From positions 1-57,124 of the forward strand of contig JAYWIG010000111.1 of NCBI GenBank assembly GCA_043789035.1: a stretch of 57,124 bases of DNA, in the 5' to 3' direction. The position numbers and the translations under genes are program-made. The notes beneath the pieces were generated by a model that made no database searches, had not been told where the DNA came from, and saw only the letters and a list, made by a program, of their open reading frames with translations. How positions within the stretch are numbered: the first letter of the stretch is position 1; each line of letters starts with the position of its first letter. This stretch comes from JAYWIG01 sp043789035. Its GTDB lineage: Bacteria; Pseudomonadota; Gammaproteobacteria; Burkholderiales; Burkholderiaceae_E. Below are positions 51,401 to 57,124 of the stretch, one piece after another.

Positions 51401-52103
51401 TGATATTTACTCTATCACTATCGATCTCAACGCGGCTTGAGGCTTCTACCACTTCTGTCACGGTTTTCATCGCCATCCATAAACCGCTATAGCGTGACAT
51501 GGCCCACCCATGCAGGCCAAGGTCTAAATACTCTTGAACGGTGGATGGATAAAAAACCGGCAGGCCGCAGGCTTTGAAGATGTGGTCAGACTGATGAGGT
51601 AAGGTTGAGCTCTTTGCGCCATGATCATCGCCTGCTAGAACCAGAACACCGCCGTGTTTGCTCGAACCTGCGGCGTTCGCATGTTTAAACACATCGCCAG
51701 AGCGATCCACACCCGGGCCTTTGCCGTACCACATGGCAAAAACACCATCGACCTTTGCTTTGCTTTTGTTTCCCGCTCCACCGTATGCAAGGTTGACTTG
51801 CTGAGAGCCCCAAACACTAGTTGCCGCGAGATCTTCATTTAAGCCGGGCTGAAAGACAATGTTTTTTGCTTGTAGGTGTTTCTTTGCTTTCCACAACGCT
51901 TGGTCAACGCCGCCCAGTGGCGAGCCGCGATAGCCAGAAATAAAGCCACCAGTGTTCAAACCTGCGCGTTCATCGCGCTGCTTTTGCAGCATTGGCAAGC
52001 GCACTAAGGCTTGGGTGCCGCTCATAAAAGCGCGGCCATAGTCGAGAGTGTATTTGTCGTCGAGGCTGACGGAAAGATTTAGTGAATCGGATAGATTGCT
52101 CAT
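48492..52103 (-). CDS. Indolepyruvate ferredoxin oxidoreductase, fused alpha-beta-type
   Basis: A 1203-residue cytosolic enzyme that oxidatively decarboxylates aryl or branched 2-oxo acids to acyl-CoA, reducing ferredoxin. The N-terminal thiamine-dependent part begins YTLDYGRAFMSGTQALVRL; near residue 465 comes FCAGCPHNTSTRVPEGSRA, then the TPP site IFANLGDGTYFHSGILAIRA. A cysteine cluster VCEGCGDCSVQSSC (about 672-687), with further cysteines in CNKDYSCVNGFCP, should bind Fe-S centres. The gamma-like domain (about 765-950) starts GILVTGVGGSGVVTIGQLLG. A helical C-terminal part (about 960-1200) is typical of the long proteobacterial form. AGGAGA precedes the ATG. It probably serves aromatic amino acid degradation. 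Confidence 0.94.
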   Translation of the reverse strand: MSNLSDSLNLSVSLDDKYTLDYGRAFMSGTQALVRLPMLQKQRDERAGLNTGGFISGYRGSPLGGVDQALWKAKKHLQAKNIVFQPGLNEDLAATSVWGSQQVNLAYGGAGNKSKAKVDGVFAMWYGKGPGVDRSGDVFKHANAAGSSKHGGVLVLAGDDHGAKSSTLPHQSDHIFKACGLPVFYPSTVQEYLDLGLHGWAMSRYSGLWMAMKTVTEVVEASSRVEIDSDRVNIITPDDFEVPADGLNIRWPDSPLAQEARLLDYKFYAALAYVRANKLNANVIDSPNAWFGIVTAGKAYLDTRQALMELGLDEEACKQIGIRLFKCAVVWPLEAQGVSAFATGLQEILVVEEKRQILEYALKEELYHWSDDVRPKIYGKFDEKDGKGGEWAVPMGQWLLPAHYELSPAIIARAIAARLLTPGKHGSRFALTRDMRERIEARINILDNKERALAQPATIVDRTPTFCAGCPHNTSTRVPEGSRAIAGIGCHYMATWMPERRTETFTQMGGEGVPWIGQAPFTDETHIFANLGDGTYFHSGILAIRAAIAANVNITYKILYNDAVAMTGGQPIDGTLSVPQIVMQMRAERAKKIAIVTDDPEKFDGIEEVAGIEIHHRDHLDFVQKQMREIEGCTILIYDQTCASEKRRRRKKVVDGVPGFPDPARHMVINEAVCEGCGDCSVQSSCVAIEPLETPFGRKRQINQSACNKDYSCVNGFCPSFVSVEGGQLKKGKAKSTPTEDWAALAEALEPPTQLPIEGISNSTYGILVTGVGGSGVVTIGQLLGMAAHIEGKGVSVLDMAGLAQKGGAVFSHVQIAKQQEQLFSTRIATGEADLLIGSDLIVAAGQEALSKMRPSVTRAVVNSDVQPTSEFIRNRDWSISNEDLKNNILTAAGQKEIDFIDANALAVAHMGDALYTNPLLMGYAWQRGWIPLSRQAIMKAIELNDMSIASNVKAFCIGQLAAVKPELVALRSGAPKLQTVEFKRNAKQSNQPLEEVMALRAKELTLYQNKAYADRYLNAVNRIGVLERKLGLDDELSKAVAHNLFKLMAYKDEYEVARLMSTAAFKEKIAAQFEGDYTLAYHLAPPILSRIDPKTGRPAKIRFGSWLGAGFGLLARMKFLRGSFLDVFGATLERRLERSLINEYFSLIDLLTNSLSSSKHTLALRLAKIPEDIRGYGPVKMLAMENAKVKRNLVLDEFNCTA

Positions 52104-52283
52104 GGCAAAGATGTCTCCTGCGAATTGTGTTCTTAGTTTTGTGGCGTTTCGTTTTTGTAAAACTTATGCCTTAGTCGATTATGCTTAGCCTTCATCACAA
52201 GGCCAAGTAAAAAAATCGAAATTTTCGACAAATGTGTCCTGATCGTCACCCAGAAGTGGCTAGTTACCAAACCGATACAGTTC

Positions 52284-52335
52284 TTGACAAGGCGTGCGTG
52301 ATACTCATAAGATATACATCATATAAATGTATATC
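52284..52335 (+). promoter_or_regulatory. Promoter and operator of the vapBC operon
   Basis: A perfect -35 TTGACA (52284-52289) is separated by 18 bp from the -10 TAAGAT (52308-52313). Overlapping the -10 is a perfect inverted repeat, GATATACAT (52311-52319) and ATGTATATC (52327-52335), with a 7-bp centre. In toxin-antitoxin operons the antitoxin binds such palindromes to repress its own promoter, so this is very likely the autoregulatory operator. The antitoxin start is 14 bp downstream. Confidence 0.85.
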
Positions 52336-52348
52336 CAAAGAGGTTCTC

Positions 52349-52582
52349 ATGCAAGTTGCAAAGTGGGGTAATAGCCTAGCCATTCGCATTCCCGCCTCCG
52401 TTGTGGAAGCCTTGAAGCTTCAAGAGGGCGATGAAATTGACGTGCGATTACCGGCCAATGCGAGGGCTTTCGAAATCGAACGAAAGCCTAAGGCTTCAGA
52501 TTTCTTGGTGCGAATCCGTAAATTTCGCGGCATAGTGCCTGCTGATTTTAAATTCGACCGAGAGACCAGCAATGAGAGATAA
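52349..52582 (+). CDS. Antitoxin of the AbrB/MazE (SpoVT-AbrB) fold
   Basis: A 77-residue DNA-binding antitoxin. The swapped-hairpin AbrB domain is MQVAKWGNSLAIRIPASVVE through EGDEIDVRLP (about 1-36), and the C-terminal part (about 45-77, with RIRKFRGIVPADFKF) should wrap the toxin. I start at the ATG at 52349, preceded by AGAGG; the longer open frame would run through the promoter and operator. It overlaps the toxin gene by 11 bp, the usual coupling in VapBC modules. It should repress the operon through the palindrome upstream. Confidence 0.93.
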   Translation: MQVAKWGNSLAIRIPASVVEALKLQEGDEIDVRLPANARAFEIERKPKASDFLVRIRKFRGIVPADFKFDRETSNER

Positions 52583-52982
52583 GGCATTCGTTGATAGCAA
52601 TGTCATTCTTTACTTGATGTCTGAGGATGAGACAAAGGCAAATCAAGCCGAAGTGGTAATGACGGAAGAAGTTATTTTGAGCGTCCAGGTCTTTAATGAA
52701 GTAACTTCCGTGGCCCGAAAAAAACTTGGGTGCTCTTGGGATCAGATCGACGAGTTCTTGACAAATATTGCGAGTATTTGTGCTGTTGAAACATTGACTT
52801 TTGAGATCCATCAGCGCGCTCGGACCATTGCCGAACGCTATCAACTAGCGTTTTACGATGCTTTGATCGTGGCGTCAGCGCTTGCTGCGCAGTGTGCGAC
52901 GTTGTATTCCGAAGATATGCAAGATGGATTGCTTGTTGAAGGCACGCTCACTATTCGCAATCCCTTTAAGAAGTCTCTTTAA
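52572..52982 (+). CDS. vapC: PIN-domain toxin VapC
   Basis: A 136-residue ribonuclease toxin. The PIN acidic residues are in place: Asp8 in AFVDSNVILYL, Glu43 in VFNEVTSVARK, Asp96 in FYDALIVASAL and Asp115 in LYSEDMQDG. VapC enzymes cut tRNAs or rRNA and halt translation when the antitoxin is degraded. The start overlaps the antitoxin gene. The gene ends with a stop that shares bases with the stop of the convergent acetoacetyl-CoA synthetase gene. It looks intact and functional. Confidence 0.94.
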   Translation: MRDKAFVDSNVILYLMSEDETKANQAEVVMTEEVILSVQVFNEVTSVARKKLGCSWDQIDEFLTNIASICAVETLTFEIHQRARTIAERYQLAFYDALIVASALAAQCATLYSEDMQDGLLVEGTLTIRNPFKKSL

Positions 52983-54940
52983 CTCTCCCGGTTTCTTGCA
53001 AACTCCACATACCAAGCCAAACTTCCTGGGTTACTCATGGCTCCAGGGTTGGTGACTTTTTCAACCGGTTGCCCAAGCAAGACTTTTTTAATCGGAAGCT
53101 CAAGCTTTTTACCGGTCAAAGTTCGTGGAACTTCGGGTACTTGGAATACATCGTTAGGTACGTGCCGCGCTGACAATCCGGTTCGAATCGCGGCCTTTAA
53201 TTTTTCGATCAGCGCGGCGTCTAAAGTCAATCCCGAGCGCAGCACGACGAAGAGCGGCATATAGCTTTCGCGGCCGAGGTATTCCAAATCAACCACCATG
53301 GAATCGATTACTTCATCAAACGCTTCAACCACGCGATACAACTCTGCCGTACCCATTCGTATGCCGTAGCGATTAATTGTGGCGTCCGAGCGGCCATAAA
53401 TAATGCCGCCACCGCGCGGTGTAATCTTTAGCCAATCGCCATGTCGCCACGGAATCACGTCCGGTGAATGCGCGGGTGCTGCAAAGGTGTCGTAGTAGCT
53501 CTCCTTGTAGCGTTTGTCACCCTCATCGTTCCAAAAATATAAGGGCATGGAGGGTACAGGCTCAATGCAGACTAACTCGCCAACTTCATCGATTACTTCT
53601 TGGCCCAAGTCGTTAAAAGCAAACACGGCATGCCCTAAACAACGTATTTGCATTTCACCAGCGTATACAGGTAACGTCGGGCTGCCGACAATAAAGCCAC
53701 CCGAAAAATCGGTACCGCCTGATACGGAGTTAAGCCACATGTCAGCTTTAATATTTGCATAAATCCAGCGGTAGGCATCTTCCGATAATGGTGAGCCGGT
53801 TGATGCAAGTGTCTTTAAACTTTTTAATGAAAAGTTTTTGGCAGGCTCAATACCTGCCTTCATGCAGTTGGCATAGAACGCAGCGCCGGAGCCGAGCAAC
53901 GTAATTTGTTCATCATCGATCAGTTGCCAGATTCGATTTAAATCAGGGAAGCCCGGGTTACCGTTGTAAATACAGACGGTTGTGCCCACGAGTAGCGCAG
54001 CCATGTGTAAGTTCCACACAATCCATCCGGTGCTTGAGATCTGTAGATACCTATCGGTTGGCCCCACATCATTCACTAGCTGCGACACCAGCGATTCGAG
54101 CAAAATACCGCCATGCCCGTGCACAATCGGCTTGGGCAGGCCAGTGGTACCCGATGAATAGACTATCCAAATCGGGTGGTCGAATTCCATGGGTTCAATG
54201 TGGAGCGAGCAAGGTGCTCGGCTAAAGTCATCCATCATCAATAGAGTGTTGACCGATGGCAATGAGGCTTTAAGCTCGTCGACAACTGCTTGTCTATCGA
54301 AAACCTTACCGCCGTATTCATAGCTAGAACAAGCCAGTAAAACTTTTGGCTCGATTTGCTTGAATCGATCAAGTACTGAAACAGGCCCCATATCTGGCGC
54401 GCAAACTGACCAAATTGCGCCTATGCTGGCAACCGCTAAAAACGCAATGATGCATTCGGGGGTGTTCGGTAAGAATGCTGCTACTCTGTCGCCTTTGACA
54501 ACACCAAAGCCACGTAACTGTTGCGCGAGTGACGCGACTCGTTGCTCCAATTCTGGCCAGTACACGTCATGCCGAGCACCGTTTTCCCCTACATAAGTAA
54601 TTGCTGCTGACGTTCGAGCGCGGTTCTTAAATATGTGCTCTACGAAGTTGAGCGTTGCGCCAGAAAACCATTTCGCGCCGGGCATCTTTCGAACGCTTAA
54701 AGGCTTGTCATAGGGGGTGTGAGTTTTTATTTCATGGTAATCCCAGATAGCTTGCCAAAAGCCATTGAGGTCTTGGATAGACCATCGCCAAAGATCGTTG
54801 ACACCGTTGAATTTTTTACTCAGGCGTTGTTCAACGTAACTTTGAAAATGCGTGACGCGTGCGCTGGCAATACGCTCAGCGGATGGTGTCCAAAGCGGGG
54901 TCAAAGTTGGGCTTAATGCTGGGGTGTTATTTTCATTCAT
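52979..54940 (-). CDS. Acetoacetyl-CoA synthetase (acetoacetate-CoA ligase)
   Basis: A 653-residue cytosolic adenylate-forming enzyme that converts acetoacetate, ATP and CoA to acetoacetyl-CoA, used in ketone-body and polyhydroxybutyrate metabolism. The N-terminal part has LWRWSIQDLNGFWQAIWDY and GAKWFSGATLNFVEHI, diagnostic of this family as opposed to acetyl-CoA synthetase. The P-loop is IVYSSGTTGLPKPIVHGHGG (about 254-273), and the core motif SGGTDFSGGFIVGSP differs from the usual TE-type motif in the way typical of the family. The C-terminal lysine is in RTLTGKKLELPIKK. Length matches the usual 650-670. It is convergent with vapC. Confidence 0.94.
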   Translation of the reverse strand: MNENNTPALSPTLTPLWTPSAERIASARVTHFQSYVEQRLSKKFNGVNDLWRWSIQDLNGFWQAIWDYHEIKTHTPYDKPLSVRKMPGAKWFSGATLNFVEHIFKNRARTSAAITYVGENGARHDVYWPELEQRVASLAQQLRGFGVVKGDRVAAFLPNTPECIIAFLAVASIGAIWSVCAPDMGPVSVLDRFKQIEPKVLLACSSYEYGGKVFDRQAVVDELKASLPSVNTLLMMDDFSRAPCSLHIEPMEFDHPIWIVYSSGTTGLPKPIVHGHGGILLESLVSQLVNDVGPTDRYLQISSTGWIVWNLHMAALLVGTTVCIYNGNPGFPDLNRIWQLIDDEQITLLGSGAAFYANCMKAGIEPAKNFSLKSLKTLASTGSPLSEDAYRWIYANIKADMWLNSVSGGTDFSGGFIVGSPTLPVYAGEMQIRCLGHAVFAFNDLGQEVIDEVGELVCIEPVPSMPLYFWNDEGDKRYKESYYDTFAAPAHSPDVIPWRHGDWLKITPRGGGIIYGRSDATINRYGIRMGTAELYRVVEAFDEVIDSMVVDLEYLGRESYMPLFVVLRSGLTLDAALIEKLKAAIRTGLSARHVPNDVFQVPEVPRTLTGKKLELPIKKVLLGQPVEKVTNPGAMSNPGSLAWYVEFARNRES

Positions 54941-55053
54941 AGCGGCATACTAGCAAGATCGGAAACTGGCATGGTAAACCGCCCAAGCCGCGAGGTAGCG
55001 TTTTGTTTTCGCTGCCTATGTTGCTCCATCAATGCCAGCATTACACTGTCAAC

Positions 55054-55920
55054 ATGAAAACTATTCCCTTCTATCAAGTCGATGTCTTTAGTGCATCGCC
55101 ATGTCAGCCGTTTACAGGCAACCCTGTCGCCGTAATTTTTGAAACTGAGTTCGATATCGAAGAGCTAAGCACCGAGCGAATGCAGCAAATTGCACGTTGG
55201 ACGAATCTTTCTGAAACGACTTTCGTGACTGATGTGTCAGCGTCAGGTTATGCCATCCGAATTTTTACGCCTGGAGCAGAGTTGCCGTTTGCGGGCCATC
55301 CTTCGCTTGGCAGTGCATTTGCGGTTGCACATCAACAAGGGTTGAAAGGTGCTTCGCTTAGCTTAACGCAACGATGTGGCGTGGGCGATATCGCTATCGA
55401 AGTCAATACCGAGGCGGCTAGTGCTCAGTTGCAACTTCCAGCTGCCCAACTCACAACGATCACTCAACAGTCAGTCAATGAATTATCGTTGGCGTTGGGC
55501 TGTGAGCTTGCCGACGAACCTAAAATTGTTGACCTTGGCCCGCGCTGGCTTACTGTGCCGGTTAGTGCTGCCTATGTGTTATTGGCTATCAAGCCAAACC
55601 TGAATGCGATTGCTGCGCTTAGTCGAAAGCTTAATCTCACTGGGGTGAATGTGTTCGGCCCCTATGATGAGAAAGGCAAGTTCGAAGTTCGATCTTTTGC
55701 ACCTGCCCTAGGCGTGCCAGAAGACCCAGTCTGTGGCAGTGGCAACGGCGCAGTGGCCTACTACTTGCGTGATCACGTGAAAGCAGGATTAGCTGAGCAT
55801 CGTGCTCGTCAAGGCAGAGCGATTGATAGAGATGGGCAGATCTCGATTACCTACAAAGGCGATTCGATCTGGTTAGGCGGTACTTGTATTAATTCGGTTA
55901 TTGGAAAAATTAATGTTTAA
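55054..55920 (+). CDS. PhzF family isomerase
   Basis: A 288-residue cytosolic protein of the PhzF/diaminopimelate-epimerase-like fold. It opens IPFYQVDVFSASPCQPFTGN and continues with NPVAVIF, then the catalytic glutamate in WTNLSETTFV, FAGHPSLGSAFAVA and, in the second half, EDPVCGSGNGAVAYYL. In phenazine producers PhzF isomerises a dihydro-hydroxyanthranilate; most members, including this one without other phz genes, have unknown substrates. I use the ATG at 55054; the longer frame adds 17 atypical residues. The next gene starts inside its last codons, eight bases of overlap, so the two are co-translated. Confidence 0.92.
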   Translation: MKTIPFYQVDVFSASPCQPFTGNPVAVIFETEFDIEELSTERMQQIARWTNLSETTFVTDVSASGYAIRIFTPGAELPFAGHPSLGSAFAVAHQQGLKGASLSLTQRCGVGDIAIEVNTEAASAQLQLPAAQLTTITQQSVNELSLALGCELADEPKIVDLGPRWLTVPVSAAYVLLAIKPNLNAIAALSRKLNLTGVNVFGPYDEKGKFEVRSFAPALGVPEDPVCGSGNGAVAYYLRDHVKAGLAEHRARQGRAIDRDGQISITYKGDSIWLGGTCINSVIGKINV

Positions 55921-56896
55921 ACCTTCTTTAGCCGAGTTGCGGGCTGGCCAAGAAATGGTTTATCGGTATATGAGGCCCACATTAGCGCATGCCTGGCCTT
56001 TATTGGCTGAGCGATTACAAACCAAGGTGGTGGTTAAGCATGAAAACCATACTCCTGCGGGTGCCTTCAAAGTTAGAGGTGGCCTGACCTATTTCGAATC
56101 ACTTAAACATAGAGAATCGAACTGTAAAGGTGTTATTAGTGGTACACGGGGCAACCATGGCCAATCAGTCGGTATCGCTGCGAAGCTCCATGGGTTGAAA
56201 GCAACCATCGTCGTGCCTAAAAGAAATAGCATCGAAAAAAATGCGGCCATGCGCGCACTCGGCGTAGACCTCATAGAGCATGGTGAAGACTTTCAAGAAA
56301 GTCGCGAGTTCGCTGCACAGATGGCTAAGGATAAGAACTGGCATATGGTGCCGTCTTTTCACAAAGATCTTTTGTTAGGCGTAGCTTCTTACTGGATAGA
56401 GCTCTTCGAGGCATCGCCCGACTTAAAGCGGGTTTATGTGCCTATCGGTATGGGTTCAGGCGCGTGCGCAGCAGTGATTGCTCGCGATGCTCTCGGCATC
56501 GATTGCGAAGTGGTTGGTGTGGTGTCGGCTCATGCGCAGGCCTATGCGTTATCGTTTGCGGCCGGGTCAGTCATCGAAGCACCGGTGACAACGCTTTTAG
56601 CCGACGGTTTGGCATGTCGCTTACCAGATATTGACGCGTTAAACATGATTCGTGCCGGCATCAGTCGCATTGTGCAAGTCACCGATGTAGAAATAGCGCA
56701 AGCCATGCGCGTTTATTTTTCTGATACTCATAACGTATCGGAAGGTGCCGGTGCAGCGCCGCTAGCCGCTGCGTTACAAGAGCAAAAAAATGGTCGCTTA
56801 CCGTCGGATGGAAGTATGCCGATTGGCTTGCCGCTTTGTGGTGGCAATGTGGATTCGGACGTGTTTGCTAAGGTGCTTGCTGAAACCATCAAATGA
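55913..56896 (+). CDS. Threonine/serine dehydratase-like PLP enzyme
   Basis: A 327-residue fold-type II pyridoxal-phosphate enzyme. The PLP lysine is Lys53 in TPAGAFKVRGG, the substrate-binding loop is SGTRGNHGQSVG, and the phosphate-binding glycine loop is IGMGSGACAAV. The C-terminal LPLCGGNVDSD is where threonine dehydratases read LSGGNVD. It lacks the regulatory ACT-like domain of biosynthetic IlvA, so a catabolic or side-specific role is more likely, such as hydroxyamino-acid deamination. I chose the ATG at 55913, overlapping the PhzF stop; an in-frame start four codons earlier is possible. The coupling suggests both enzymes act on one pathway or substrate. Confidence 0.9.
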   Translation: MFKPSLAELRAGQEMVYRYMRPTLAHAWPLLAERLQTKVVVKHENHTPAGAFKVRGGLTYFESLKHRESNCKGVISGTRGNHGQSVGIAAKLHGLKATIVVPKRNSIEKNAAMRALGVDLIEHGEDFQESREFAAQMAKDKNWHMVPSFHKDLLLGVASYWIELFEASPDLKRVYVPIGMGSGACAAVIARDALGIDCEVVGVVSAHAQAYALSFAAGSVIEAPVTTLLADGLACRLPDIDALNMIRAGISRIVQVTDVEIAQAMRVYFSDTHNVSEGAGAAPLAAALQEQKNGRLPSDGSMPIGLPLCGGNVDSDVFAKVLAETIK

Positions 56897-57124
56897 CGAT
56901 TTGAGTGGCATTTCGATACTCGCGGGAGAGGGCCTATCTTTGAATGAAGGTGCATTCGAGACGACGCAATCAAAGTTTCAAAATCTGCTTCCTGAATTAG
57001 CGACTGAATCGCGGGCGAATTGAACTGGCTTTGATGGTTTTAATGGCTGGATACGCTTCGGAAAACTTTAAAGGTACAGGCAGAAATCCAATTAAAACTA
57101 GAGCTTAGCGGTTAAAATTCAAGT

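Noticed and set aside
56897..57124. Possible start of another gene at the right edge
   Set aside because: The plus-strand frame continuing from 56790 overlaps the dehydratase gene and ends at 57023; the ATG near 57042 opens only about 21 codons. Nothing supportable is seen.

Overview
The window comes from a proteobacterial chromosome of middling G+C (about half, by eye). A betaproteobacterium is my best guess. The XerC-type recombinase (with its SVWRGFYDWL stretch), the LLACGGGG-type lipoprotein, the fused indolepyruvate oxidoreductase, acetoacetyl-CoA synthetase and the SrkA-type kinase are all common in that class, but no rRNA or other firm taxonomic marker is present. I saw no tRNA, rRNA, CRISPR array or prophage.

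Layout. 1-4231 is a peptide/nickel-type ABC importer on the minus strand (binding protein, two permeases, an ATPase cut by the window edge). 4232-10790 is a scrambled accessory zone: a frameshifted AAA/DUF4143 ATPase, an intact second one with a perfect palindrome over its start, decayed IS91-family transposase fragments (two in direct orientation about 4 kb apart, a third inverted between them), and a photolyase-like flavoprotein with a small partner gene. 10792-22011 is mostly housekeeping and metabolism: an Lrp regulator divergent from a DMT exporter, an acyl-CoA synthetase, a stand-alone GyrB-type Toprim protein, an MFS exporter, a CurA-like reductase, then a minus-strand run of methyltransferase, AzlC, AzlD and XerC that ends at a large inverted repeat, followed by MarC and an SDR.

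22120-33867 is the most striking block: a 2412-residue LEPR-XLL/DUF4347 surface protein, then a hybrid histidine kinase with its own HPt domain, then a REC-GGDEF-EAL protein. I read these as one unit linking a giant envelope protein to phosphorelay and c-di-GMP signalling. After it come an esterase, a sugar ABC importer lacking its ATPase, a G+C-richer pair (SBP-permease fusion for an osmoprotectant coupled to a mercuric-reductase-like flavoprotein), and an NHL-repeat lipoprotein built from 11 near-identical 165-bp units.

44452-56896 is metabolic: a phytanoyl-CoA dioxygenase-like enzyme divergent from a serine hydrolase, SrkA, a DMT transporter, the large indolepyruvate ferredoxin oxidoreductase, a VapBC toxin-antitoxin pair with a readable promoter and operator, acetoacetyl-CoA synthetase, and an overlapping PhzF/threonine-dehydratase pair.
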